A stretch of 64,000 bases of DNA from assembly GCA_964036315.1 (NCBI GenBank), contig OZ038517.1, positions 23,329,162 through 23,393,161 of the forward strand, written 5' to 3'. The translations under genes were made by a program, and so were the position numbers. Source of the DNA: Acanthosepion esculentum (taxonomy: Eukaryota; Mollusca; Cephalopoda; Sepiida; Sepiidae). Below, in pieces: positions 1 to 13,600 of the stretch (positions within the stretch are counted from its first letter, which is position 1; each line of letters starts with the position of its first letter). Under the pieces are notes generated by a model. That model did no database searches and was not told the origin of the DNA. It was given only the letters and a program-made list of their open reading frames with translations.

Positions 1-64
1 TGTAGGGAGGAGAGAGATGTGAGAGTGAGAGAGAAGAGTGGGAGAGAGAGAGATAGAGAGAGAG

Positions 65-982
65 ATAGATGGAGAGAGAGAGATAGATGGAGAGAGAGAG
101 ATAGATGGAGAGAGAGAGATAGATGGAGAGAGAGAGATAGATGGAGAGAGAGAGATAGATGGAGAGAGAGAGATAGATGGAGAGAGAGAGATAGATGGAG
201 AGAGAGAGATAGATGGAGAGAGAGAGATAGATGGAGAGAGAGAGATAGATGGAGAGAGAGAGATAGATGGAGAGAGAGAGATAGATGGAGAGAGAGAGAT
301 AGATGGAGAGAGAGAGATAGATGGAGAGAGAGAGATAGATGGAGAGAGAGAGATAGATGGAGAGAGAGAGATAGATGGAGAGAGAGAGATAGATGGAGAG
401 AGAGAGATAGATGGAGAGAGAGAGATAGATGGAGAGAGAGAGATAGATGGAGAGAGAGAGATAGATGGAGAGAGAGAGATAGATGGAGAGAGAGAGATAG
501 ATGGAGAGAGAGAGATAGATGGAGAGAGAGAGATAGATGGAGAGAGAGAGATAGATGGAGAGAGAGAGATAGATGGAGAGAGAGAGATAGATGGAGAGAG
601 AGAGATAGATGGAGAGAGAGAGATAGATGGAGAGAGAGAGATAGATGGAGAGAGAGAGATAGATGGAGAGAGAGAGATAGATGGAGAGAGAGAGATAGAT
701 GGAGAGAGAGAGATAGATGGAGAGAGAGAGATAGATGGAGAGAGAGAGATAGATGGAGAGAGAGAGATAGATGGAGAGAGAGAGATAGATGGAGAGAGAG
801 AGATAGATGGAGAGAGAGAGATAGATGGAGAGAGAGAGATAGATGGAGAGAGAGAGATAGATGGAGAGAGAGAGATAGATGGAGAGAGAGAGATAGATGG
901 AGAGAGAGAGATAGATGGAGAGAGAGAGATAGATGGAGAGAGAGAGATAGATGGAGAGAGAGAGATAGATGGAGAGAGAGAT
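65..982. repeat. 18-bp tandem array, about 51 copies
   Basis: The unit ATAGATGGAGAGAGAGAG repeats every 18 bases from 65 to about 982 with no difference I can see between copies. The plus strand is almost all purine (two T per unit). Because 18 is a multiple of three, frames stay open and read as an RWRERD-type hexapeptide, but codon content simply follows the repeat, there is no splice or start context, and I do not call it a gene. A short irregular GA-rich lead-in precedes it (1-64) and it decays into unique AT-rich DNA at 983. Confidence 0.95.
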
Positions 983-1216
983 TATGATAGAGAAAATTTC
1001 TTTACATGAATATTTGTATTTTAAGATTTAATACACAAGCTAACCATTATTTGTCTTTTATGTCTGCTTTTTTATTTTAAGAACAGATATAAAAGACAAA
1101 TATGTCACCAGTTTATTGCTGATAACCCTTGACGTGGACAGACAGGTCTGCCTACAAAACTCTGGAGTTGGAATGCTAAAAGGTAACATCAATCAGCTAA
1201 GAGACAAAATTTTATT

Positions 1217-1273
<57 letters not shown>

Positions 1274-1575
1274 CTAAGGAGAAATTCATACAATGAATAC
1301 CATGATCGGGTTAACAGTTTTAAATTAATGGTAGATAATATTCTTTTTTTTTTTTGTTGACTGAAAGGAAGATTCATCCTGCTTATAGTATGATGAAATT
1401 AGCAGTTTTAAATTTTTCCTGGTAGATAACGAATTTAATTTTCTTGTTTTTAAAAAGAAAATTAAATTATCTACCATAAAATATTAAAAACTGTCAACAT
1501 CATTGTATTAGAAGTAAGATGAAAATATATATTTATTTACTAACAATAACAACAGAACCAATCTATTCTACTTAC
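983..1575. other. AT-rich intronic sequence with a TA microsatellite
   Basis: This is presumably the intron following the last visible TBL2 exon. It contains a pure TA run at about 1219-1271 and an imperfect AT-rich inverted repeat at about 1320-1500, where a stretch about TTTTAAATTTTTCCTGGTAGATAA-like sequence reappears reversed. I see no coding exon here; the next TBL2 exon is expected left of the window. Confidence 0.5.
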
Positions 1576-1662
1576 CAACAGAGCCTATAAATCTACCACA
1601 GAAGGAGACAGCAGCAAAGGTATTATTTACCTGGTGAGTGTCTAATGTGGCTAAAATTTCAC
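1576..1662 (-). CDS. TBL2: TBL2 exon 7 (last in window)
   Basis: 87 bases bounded by an ..TTTACAG acceptor and a GTAAGT donor. It starts in phase 2 (the first codon is shared with exon 6) and ends in phase 1. It reads EILATLDTHQVNNTFAAVS then FCGRFIGSVG, aligning with vertebrate TBL2 VLSTINTNQMNNTHAAVS and PCGRFVASCG. It covers residues about 217-245. The continuation is not visible in 1-1575. Confidence 0.85.
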
Positions 1663-4600
1663 CTGTAAATTGAAAAAATACAGATTAGTAAATAAAATTT
1701 CTAATCACAGGGTAACAAAATAAAAAATAATTTAAAGCATCAAAACCCAATTTTGGTACGATCAGACTTCAATACTTAAATAGATCAACAGCATTTTCTG
1801 AGCAAAGATAATGAATATCTATTCTTGTTTCTGAAGAAATCTATGTTTATAAAATTAAAAATTTGTTCTTGAGAAGAAGACAACTGTCCTCATATTTGTT
1901 GTTATGACAATGTTTCAACACAAGGGCCTAGTAGATTAAAGTACTGGTTCATGAATTTGTTGACAGCAGTTGTGAGTTCAATCCCTAAGCTGGATAGTGT
2001 AGACTTAGATTAAGTGGAAGCAGGGTGACCAATAACTGAACAGTACTAAATAAAAACTTGGTAAGATGTCCTTAGATGTAGACAGTAGAACAAGAACAAT
2101 CTACTTTTGTTGATTAAATAAAGTGTTCAGTTTGGATTAGTAAACACCTGAAGAAAGATGGAGGCCACAATAGTCAAAAGGCTGTTATAAAGATAACAAA
2201 GATGAGGACATTAGTTTAAATGCAAATAATGATAACTCCTTGTTGCAGAATAAATAAGACACCCCCAATAACACAAATGAACTAGGCAAGATGCCTTAAA
2301 TAAAGAACTCAAAATGAGTAAGCAGAAGTCTGTTGGAGTCAGTTAGGAAGAATTCTAATGTTGTCATGGCAAGTAGCCTAAGCAAGACATGATATTATAA
2401 CTGCTGGGAGTGAGTTATATAACTCTCCTCATCCCAGAAATCCAGATGATTTAAGAACAAAGGAAAAAAAATCACTTTAGAGCACATTAGAAATAATTAA
2501 GGAATTTTCCCAAATTACCAAACAATTTTCATGTGAATACTTTTCATGAATTTAAGAAAATTAAGATAATTTACCTTATTCATTTAATTTCTATGTGAAA
2601 ACAAAATTAAATAACAGTGGAGTTCATGCAACACAGGAAATGAGGGAGAGAAACACAAAAGTAAACTAAGATTTACCATAAATTGCGGCATACAAGTTGA
2701 CCACGATTTTTAGCTCAAAATTCTGAGTTAGATCTATACCCTTTATATAGGTCGACCCCACCCCTCAAAACATACAGTAGTCAAACAATAGCCCAAAATT
2801 TAGGCTACACTATACAATAACCTGTGCCAAAACTATACAAGATCACACCACTTACCTGTATATTGAGACACTTAGTAGTATGACTTTGCAAACATTTAAA
2901 ATTCATCAGGTCTACTGATAAACACATTAAAGTCAACATCAGCTATTATAAAATATTAATACCATAGATTACACATCACACCAGGTAGTTTTTTTTTATT
3001 GTACTGCAATATATAGTATGTTAAATTGTGAACAATAATTGTGAGGAGTGGTGTCCTATTTGTTTACAAATTTGTGGTAAAGTTTTGCATTTTATACCCA
3101 TCATCTAAGTTGAACCCTAGTTTTGGAAAGATTTCTTTGACATTTGAAAACTCGATTTGTATGACACAATTTATGGTATAATTAATTCCAATCTATTTTA
3201 ACTGGCAAACCTTTAATTGTGGTGATATGAATAATGGTGTTTGAGTAGCAAATCATGATAAATCGCCCATTACTGGCCACTCCTATGTGAATCACATCAG
3301 CAGAATGTAACTGAAAAGAAAGAAGCAAAAATTAACTGGAGATTATGGGGTCAAAAGTTTGGTAAAGGTCAAGACATGCCTTAACAGTCAACCTCTAAAT
3401 GTACAAAAGGCAAGCAGCGAAAGGTGAATATAATGATGATTATTACATACACCAAGACGACCCACCATTACATCATTTTAACCAGACTAAGAAAGAAAAA
3501 AAAAAGGATATGTCACTAAACAAAATCAACCAAACCAAACATCTGCCTCTGATGACATTAAGCCAACATAATAAAACAGTAGCCATTTTGAAGTGATGCT
3601 TGTGCAACACTGTCTTGCATTTATTGCTTTTAAATTAGGAATTCATTTTTTTCCCACATGGAGTAATTCAATGATATACCTTAGTTTTATATACACTTTC
3701 ATGTCAGATATCATTTTGCCAGACTGCTATCTGTAACAACATAAAAAAATAAATAAAAAAAGTGTGGGGAGAAAAAAAAAAAAAAGAAAAGAAAAATTAC
3801 GGGTTATTGGGAGGAAGGTTCAACCCCCACTGGCAAACCATCAACATTCTTCTCTTGTGGGCAAATGTAATAAAATACAAGGTATTACTTTCAGAGTAAC
3901 TCTGATTTATGTTATAAAATTCTTTAATTCATCAATCTTCAAGTTCTGATTCTTCCAGGAGCTCAAAATTTTATTAGACTATTTTGTAAACCATTTTCTT
4001 ATATTAGTTCACTTAAAGAGTGTTACTTGTACTATGTAACCCAATATCACTTGCTGTATAGTCATGTTATTGGCAACTCGACAGATTTTCTCACTAGGCT
4101 TTTCTGGTAAGGGAAGTGACGAGACTCCAAACAGGATTAAAAACAATACCTGTCAAAGGGTGGATGAACCTTTTTGTATGGTCAACAAACATCTAGTACA
4201 GTGGTGCAAACTAGATTCTATAGTCATGTCCAAAGCTAGTAGAGTAATGGTATGACATTGGTCTAACAGAGGGCTTCTAAAACTGATTTCAACAACCACA
4301 ATGGAGGATTCTCCTGATGGAATTAAGAGCCACATGTCTATGATCAATGTGAGCCTTCAAATTGGAGGACCGGTACTGGTAATGGTTTGACCTGGAGAGG
4401 GATGAGCTCCACAAGGTCTCCTTGTTGAAGACAATGAATACCTGTCTATATTTTCGAGATGAGGTATTGTAATTATTTACACTATTTACATTCTTTGGAC
4501 TGTTGCCCTCATCTTTTTTTCCATATTCACAACGTTTCTGCCTTCTCTGGCCTTCTTCAGATTATTATATTCATTATATAAAGAATGTAAACAGTGTAAA

Positions 4601-7600
4601 TGAATGAATACCTCTCCAACTTTCAAACCCAGCTATGTGCCCAGTGACCCTACACCCACACAGAACAGATGATGAAATAATTCTCAACACGTGCTTGCAC
4701 CTACTGTATCATTACAATATTTTAACAGTCCACTGTCTAGGTTCTGTTACATCAGGGGTTCCTAATCTTTTTGCCCACTCTCAAATGGAAATTTTTTTTT
4801 TCTACCACCCACCTGTATAGTAAATATCCAAAAGCATACAGTGAGTGGTAATTTATGTTTTGACAGACAATTTTCCTGCCTTGATAAATTCAAGATGGCC
4901 AATGTGATAAAAAAAATATTAAATAAAAATTATCCTGAGGTCACTTCTTAATTTTACTGGCAAAGTTGTTTTGGGGTAGCATATTCTGAAATACTCTTTT
5001 AATACACAAAATCCTATATTGCCCTTTAAAATTTTCAGTTGCCAACTATTTTCTGTTCAGTTGCTCATCACCCACCCAACATTTGAAATCACCCACAAGT
5101 GGGCGATATCACCCAATTTGGGAACCTTGTGCTACATCTTCCACCAACCATCTAAAACGCAAAGTGTCAATAGTGTTGAATACACTTTTTATATTCAGCC
5201 ATGATTTTCATCAAAATAAAGTAAAATTATCAACTTTTCTAAAACTTTTAAAAAGGACACCAGCAAAACAATAAAAGCTGAGTAAACTTAGAGAGACACT
5301 GCAAAGATTTCCTTAACATTCTGAAAAGATGGTGCTGAGAACTTTAGTAACAACTTAACACATATTACCTGTGTTTATAAACTTTGGTACGAGTGTACCA
5401 CTGATTTTCTGGCAACTGATTGTCTGGCATCACTTTTGAAATTTTGAGTTTACTGTTAAATCAAAACCCCATCATTTAAGCTTTGTTAACTTTACTTATT
5501 TTTTTGCACTAACAAAGTAAATATTTTTATCATTAGAAAAAATATATTAAGCACATTTTAAAATTAAATACGTTTTACATTTTTTGAAGTAAAATATTTT
5601 TGAGCCAGTTTCAGCATTTAATCTGTAGGTTGAAATGATTTTCACTTTAGGAATGGAATGCACTGGAAAATGATTTCATTACAGGAATATATTGCACAAT
5701 ATTTTTTATTATTATTTGCATTTAAGATACGCATTACTTTAAATACAGCTTTCATAGAATATTTTTAAGAAAGAAGAGAAAAATTTGAAATGTAATTACC
5801 TTTGGAAAATCAAAAGCTGCAGTAATATTTCCAGGACTTCCGTCATCTTTCTTGCCAATCCGATAAATCCTCAAGATATTCTCATTTGCCAAGACTACAA
5901 TAAAAGCTCTGTAAGACAAACAGCCAATGTAACAATGAAGATGTCTAATAAACTACAAGTGGCTAACATTGATACCAGATGAAACAGATAATGTAATTAT
6001 CTTTTAAGTAAAAAGACTAAAAGTTAACGTGAGTTGATAATATTTGACACAAGCTCAAGAAAATTAAATTTTTAAGCTAAAACAAACTAAACTTTGACAA
6101 GATGATTACTCATTAGCATTAAGAACAAAAGAAATACTTCATACCAAATTGATTTAAAATCTACAATTAATCTACAATAGATTTTCTTTCCTAGATGAAT
6201 TAAATTTTAACCCTTCGGGTGTACAATAAAGTAGGGTAACTTTAGTGCTAAGGATAAGAAGAAAAAACAAAACAAAACACAGTCATAAACAGGGATACAG
6301 GTTGATAATATATCATATTTCTGAAATATGATATATTTAACAGACCCAGTTAATCCCAGAAAACAAAAACTAATGGTGAAAATAAAACAGGATGTAGCAA
6401 AGTCATTTCATTTGGTCTTTGAATTAATTCATCAGGAACAAGCAAGGCAGCGAGATTTCTGGATAAAAAAAAAATCTCTTCCTTCAATGAGTTTTTTTTT
6501 TCTCGGTAGCAAGTAGATGGTCAAAAAATAGAAAACTGTAGTAAGCAAGTTCTCTCCCTCACCTTGCATTCATCTTTCTAAGAAGTCAGCAATTCTTAAC
6601 CTGCAGAAAACAAAGATTTGCCAATACAAACCACACACATGCCATTTATTATGACAAGCAAACCTCTCACATGATGTAGACATGACCTTTCATTTTCAGT
6701 GAAGAATTGAGATTGTGTGACTTTGGGGTATTTGCCGAGGACAACGGATGCCACCCATTGTTAAGTGAAGACTAACTTGCCTAAACGCCAGCATGAACAT
6801 CAGAGTATTTAGTGACAAAAGGAACAAAATCTTTCATATCTTTTTAAAATTCTTTTAGTCATCACTCCCTTCTCAGTAAATATGACCTTCTGCAGATAGT
6901 ACCAAACGCAATAACTACTGAGATTAGTACAGTTTCTATATTGACATACAAAACTTAATTCATGAATTAGGCACTATTATAGATTGACAACTAATCAAAC
7001 AATTACAATATACTGTAATAAAAGTTATGTGACAGAATTAATTCTTACAATAAATGTTTAGCAATCTTAGCATACAATTTTTCCTTTCTTATGAAACCTT
7101 TTGCCTCTTTCATTTAAAAAGAATCACTTTACAGTAATTCTTTGGCATATCTGAATTGCCAGCATCATTACTTTAGCTACTGTAGAATCATTATTAAGTA
7201 AAACAAGACTGATTTGACTGTTTAAGGTATATCAGCACCTGATGGCTCATTTAATGCCAAAATTAAATTTTCTTGGGAGCTTGGAAATAATAAAAATATG
7301 GTATGTTATTATGTTTTCACAATTGAATACATGGTAAATGATACTCAGCTTTAGTGATCATACGTGTGTGTGTTGACAAGATCACTAGAAGCTGTGATAT
7401 ATGTTTTGTTGAAGTTATATTTTTGAATACAGTTTGATTTAAGAAATTGTAGGATGATACGGATTAGTGTCATGAAAGTTCTTCAATGTTGGTTGTTTGG
7501 TAGTATTTTAAACAGATTTGAATGGAGTCACTACAATTTGTTAGTATGTGTGTATTATTGGTAATTTTTTTTTATGTACACAAAAATGTATTGCTTGTGT

Positions 7601-10600
7601 TTTTACTATAAATTTGTACTTTCATCGTGTTTCATGTAAGAGGTTCACTATTTGCCCATAGCTGGGACCCTAACAGATGCTACCACCTGTAAAACTTAAG
7701 AATTTTTTTTTTTTACTTCTATTTTACTTCAAGGGGAATTGAAACTGCAGAAAGCAAAATCTCAGGTAAAAGGAAAAACCATTTCGCCTTGTGAGTAGAC
7801 AAGTTCTGTAATGCCAACACAAGGAGAGACGTCAAAATGGAGTCACTGAAGAGGAAAGAGAATGAACTCGTTCAGACTAGAGAAAAGGCAAAAATCCACC
7901 AAGCCTGAAATTCACAGTTCATCACAGATTGCAGCTGCCAACAAACATCATCACAGTCTCTTCCTAACAACTGTGTCACTAGTCCAGTCTGCCATTTTAA
8001 ATTAATCCTTAAATACCCATGTATTTTTAGCATTGCAAATGGCTGCCAGCATGTGAAATCATGTTTGTTTTGCATAAATTAAATAATTTGGAAATTCATC
8101 CCACCATTGTATCTATTTAACTACATTTGCAATAAAAACTATCATTTAATCTCTGAGAAACTAATCTTGTCCAGGATAAGATTTAACTAAAATGAAACAA
8201 TTTATGGTTTATCTTTTGACATAACTGAATTACCAGCATCACTACTTTGCTACTTATAGACCATTATAAGTAAAACCAATGAACTGTTTGTATCAGACAT
8301 GGGACTGGGGTGAGGGTAACTTAGGTAACCGAGATTGCAGAAAACAAAATAATAAATAAGGGGGACACAACTGTATTGGAAAGCTTGAACAATGTTAACA
8401 TTTGGTGAAAATCAGTTCAGACATCTAACTAGTAGTTTGTCAGTCTTTCACATATACACACTCAGACATTTTCTTTTCTTTCCTTACTTGGTATCAGGAC
8501 TGAACATCACTCTTGTTGCATGGTCATATTCTATGTTGGCCCGGATAAACCTGTTAAGAAAAATAATAGAGAGATGAAAATTGTGTAAATTCAAGCAAAT
8601 CTGTAGTTAGTCTCTGAATTTCGGGGATGAGGACTTATTATTTATACTATTTACATGCAGACTACTGTCTGCATCTTTCTAGTAGTTATCACAACGTTTT
8701 GACCACTGTGCCCTGTGGTCTTCATGTGCATGTCAATCTGGGTAACCTACAGGGAATTTCAAACTGAACCCATTATTTAATTTACGGGGGGTAGACTTCT
8801 CATTCCACTGCCCATGTCTAGGGATTTCTCATCTGCTTATTTTTAGTACTGCTCAGTTAATGTTCATCCTGTTCCCACTGATTCCATGTACACACTGCCC
8901 TTCACATAGATTAATTAAAGGGTTCAGTTCAATCTAAGGAGGTAGGCTGTTCTCATTCCACTGCCCACGTCTAGGGATATCTCTACTTCTTATTTTTATT
9001 ACTGCTCACTTATTGCTCATCTTGTTTCCACAGAGTCCAAGAACACGCTGCCTGACCCAGGGATTGCTCACAATTCATGAATCAACACTTTATTAAAGAA
9101 AGACAGCAAGTCTTCAAAAGCAGCAGGTGTAAGAAAAGAAACAGCTTTTATGAGTGCAGAAAAGCATGACAAGCAGCAGCAACACTCATCAGCTGGCAGG
9201 TTAGGTTTAAGATTCTAAGTTCTCTACAGAGATTAAAGAGTTGGTTCATGAATTAGCAGAGAACTAGGAGCCTTAAACATAACCTGCCTGCTGATGAGTG
9301 TTGCTGCTACGTGTCTGCATCCACGCAAGCATAGTTTTTTTTAGTTTTTTATTTTTATTTGTTACAGCTGCTGCTATTGAAGACTTGCTTTTCTGTCTTT
9401 CTATATTAAGGTGTTGGTTCATGAATTTGGTGATAGTAATTGTGAGTTCAGTCCTTGGGCTGGGCAGTGTGTACTTGGAATCAGTGAAAACTTGTTGAAC
9501 AATAACAGAGCAGTACTAAAAATAAGAACTAGATGATATCCCTAGACATGGACAGTGGAACAAGAACAGTCTACAACTGTAAATTAAATAAAGGGTTCAG
9601 TTTGAAATTCCCATGATTGACAATGACCTGATGAAGGCCAGAGGAAACAACAGCCAAAATGTTGGAACACAGATGAGGACAATAGTTTGCATGTAAATAA
9701 TTATATTCACTTAGGTATGATTTGTGAATCAAAGATTCATAATACAAATCAGTTATGAAAATTCAATAATACATCTTCAGATTTAAAATGGAAATAACAA
9801 CTAGATTTGGTGGCATATAAGAACCATATGAATTTCACCAGAAAATCTATATAATAAAAGAACCAATGTTTTTGTTTGTCACAATGTCTGCATGTGACAT
9901 GTAACATATATTTAAATAAACTGGCCTCGTCAGACCTTAACCCCATTGAAAACCTTTGGGCGCTAATGGACAAGTGTGCCCGTAATAGAAAAGTTAACGC
10001 AGAAGATGAGCATTTCCATGAATCAAAGAAATGCTGAAAAAATCTGGCAAAGGATGTTGACTTACTAAAGAATTTAATCTATATCACACCACCAAGAATT
10101 AGGCTGTTATTAAAGCAAAAGGTTACCCAACAAAATACTAAATCATTTTTTGACTTGTATAATTGTTATGGTGAAACACACCTAGTCTATAGATAATAGA
10201 CTCTCCCGCCTAATATAAGTAGGAGTCAGTGAGGGTCGATGGGGAGTCGAATACGAAAGTAGTCAGCTACCACAACTAGATTACTCTGCGTAATACTTAT
10301 TATAACAAGTTCCTAACGTTTTGTACGTTGAACCTATTTAGGACCGAATTTAGTCCAAATACAGTTTCCATTGCGGAAATAACTCTACAACAATAATGTA
10401 CATATGTGCACCTGTATTAATACCCTGTATTAATAAATGAATTCTATTACTCATTTGTCTTGCTAAAATACAAAAAAGTCGACTTTCTATGGGTGTGTTC
10501 ATTTTTTTTGTTGCTTTATACTGTATATTTGGGCAGCAACCTTTCTTTCAAACATTTTTCACTGAATATGAGACAAGGAAAAAATTTTTTTAATTTTTTA

Positions 10601-13600
10601 AAAAATTTTTTCTAATATTATTCTTAGATTTTTCCATTTGTTGGGATTAAGGGAGTGTAAAAATTGACCATAGTATTTATTGCCTTGAGCACTGTCAGCC
10701 ACTTCTTCAGCCATTTTCAAGAGGTTTGTTGTTTAAATTTTAATTTCTTTTCATGTTTGTCTGTTTGAGATGTAGTTTTTGTGATGCCTACATAGTAGTC
10801 GTGTTTATTCTAATCCAGTGGGAAAAGAATTTGATTGGAATTCAAGTTGCTGTGTTTCCATTTAAAAAAGAAAGAAAAGAAATCCTCAACACACCATTTC
10901 CACTGCTGAATAAGGTGAGATATAATGTATATACATATCAGTGTTGTGCACAGGTGATTTAGATAAGCTTATGCTATTTAATATAGGCATGCATCAACAT
11001 TTACACAATTTGGTAGTATGAAATAAAAACATTGGAATTATACATTCTCCTCCGACTTAGCCTGAATTACACCTACCTACTGAGCAATAAAATCAAAATT
11101 GGAGGGAAAAAAAAACAAGTTAATTTTTAAACCCTAAAAATAAATCAGCTATTCAGATTTTATTCAACTTTTTGTAAGTTATTTGGTAATAAATAGAATT
11201 ATTTTGTTTTAATTCTTTTTTTAAGTCTGTCACCAAATTAAATATATATGCGCAAACAATTTGAAAGAAAATGAAATGGAAATCTGTCATGGGGACTCAT
11301 TTCCCTTACTGTCTGATAACAACCCCTGGCTAACTGGAAAAGAGTATAAGCTGAAATGTCTGAAGACATTTTTCTAACTCATTATGTATTTAAACTGAAT
11401 ATATTTTCTGATAATGATAATAAGGTTACTTATTGATATAGGTAAAAATTATAAAATTCAATGTACGTCAAGGTAAACAGAATTTTTGCCAATAAAGTGC
11501 TTAACATTTGTCTAGAGCAATGGTTATTGAATTAGAGATAGTAAAGTTCACAATATTTATTGAATATCAAATCAGTGCTTTGGGATTTCTCATTAATCAG
11601 GACTTTGGATAAGAAGGATTGTGTTAATTGCAGAATGTCTATTTTGTTATTTTATAAACTTATTTATACAAACTAACCAATAAATCAAAACTTTTTCTCC
11701 CACTTGGCAATCATGTGACTATTTTATAATCAATTGTATTGTAAATGTAGAAATTGGACAATTCTGAGTGGAGAACTTGGAGCCTAAACTGACTGCTGAT
11801 ATGTGTTGCTGAAGCCTTGCTGTCACTTCTTTATTAATGGCTCCCATATCCTATTTATTTCTATGCTAGGTCAACTAAGGAGGTCCTAATAGCCTAACAT
11901 ACATACCGATTCTTTCCATTATCACACTCTCCAGCATGTACGCTGCTCAGTATTTTTACTTCAATCTGCAAGAGTTGATGACTACCTTTTACCTCCATAC
12001 ATAATTAGCCATTCCTGATTTCACTGTCTCATCCCTAATTATAGTTTTTCAATGATCCTCTAGTTATGTGATAAGTATTGATGCTATGTATTGAAATATA
12101 GGATTGCGGGTACATTCAGGCACTGTTTGAGTTAAACTTTTGGGCACATTTGGGTGTTTTGGGCTTTAAAGAGTTAACATATGGATGATACAAGTAAAGA
12201 CGGTCAAATAGCATCTGGTTAAACACTATCCTACCTGATAACTGAATTTTGTATACAAGACTTATTTGAACCTGTTTTGGGGAAAAATAAGGGGTCTTAT
12301 ATGAAATATACACACACGAAAAGAATATCTGCAATTTTAAGGAATTTTGAAAAAGATTATTTTATACACTTCCATTCTGACTATTAGACTCATTCAGTAT
12401 AGCTATTTTAACCATGCCATCAAAAATGATGGTATACTTTGCTAAGTTGTTAATATCATTAAAAGATTTTATTTGTTTGTTTGGGGTTTTATGGCATATC
12501 AACCACTATGGGTTATTTAATGCCAGATCCAGTATTTACTAAATATATCAAAAACGTATAGCTGGCAACATCATTGTTTCAATGTGCTGGAAAAGACCTG
12601 GAAGTTCACTATTTTCCTATAGCTGGGACCCCAACAGGTGCTACCACCCCGGGTCAGGGTGGACCTGGGAACACCAGCAATTAAGAGGTGGTTTCACGCT
12701 TCCTCAAAGCCTCCTGATCAGAGGCCTTGCTGTTGGATGCAGTTTAACGTCGTACCCAGGACGTTAAAAGATTTTAATTTTTGAGCTTTTAAAAATAAAA
12801 ATGAAGGAAGATAACGCCACGAAAAGTTAAACAAAACAGTATATATGGTCAGATAGTTAAACTCACCTGTGTTCTTTCCGTGTGAAGTCTTTCACACTCC
12901 AGATCATTGCTGAACGATCTGAAATAACAAAAGTCATAAACTGCAAATGTGAAATGTACGTATAATTTAAATAATAATTGAATTGATTGCTAGGTCTGCT
13001 GCTAGGAAAGTTGGTTCACTGTGTTGTGCGAAAGAATCTTTCTTACATGTTTATAAGTCTACCATTCATACATGCTTTGAATATGGTCTAGTGATCCTGC
13101 TATATATTTAGAGATTCTTAATAAAATCTAAAAGATGAATCTGCAATGTTACTGGTCCTGACCTGGTATCTCGGCTTCAGTCACTTTCCCATTGCCGTAA
13201 TGTAGCTTCCCTGTGATTTCTATAAATATCTTCATAGTAATTGTTCTGATAAACTTAGCTCGATGGTACCTACAGTTTATGAAGTGCAGCACTAGATTAG
13301 TGGCAAGGTCTTATTTTAAAGTTGAAGTGGTTAACTGTAACCATAAGTTCTTTGCTGTTTCTTTTATCTCACTTCTCGGCTGTGGAACTCTCTTCCTAGT
13401 CAACTTTGATCTTCGGAAATTTAATTGCAATGTCAATTGTTATTTACTGTCTTCTTGATTCCGCATTTTTTTTTTGTTTGTCATTCTTGCCCTTTAATAA
13501 TGTTTTTCTTTTTACTCTTTAACATTCATTATTTATTGCCTTACTTGGGGTGAAATGATTATAAAAAGAGAAGAAAAAGCATGAACCCTTTTCAGTTGTT

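Larger units (their letters stand above)
9716..12481. other. TBL2 intron 3, middle
   Basis: It contains the Tc1 relic with nested solo LTR (9920-10523, listed separately) and, near 11770-11840, a fragment sharing GAACTTGGAGCC and CTGCTGATATGTGTTGCTGA with the head of the 9.26 kb retroposon. The rest (10530-11760 and 11850-12480) shows only AT-rich sequence. Confidence 0.4.

Noticed and set aside
19..1009. RWRERD- and GEREID-repeat proteins of about 320 residues
   Set aside because: Two frames of the 18-bp array. No promoter or splice context; treated as satellite.
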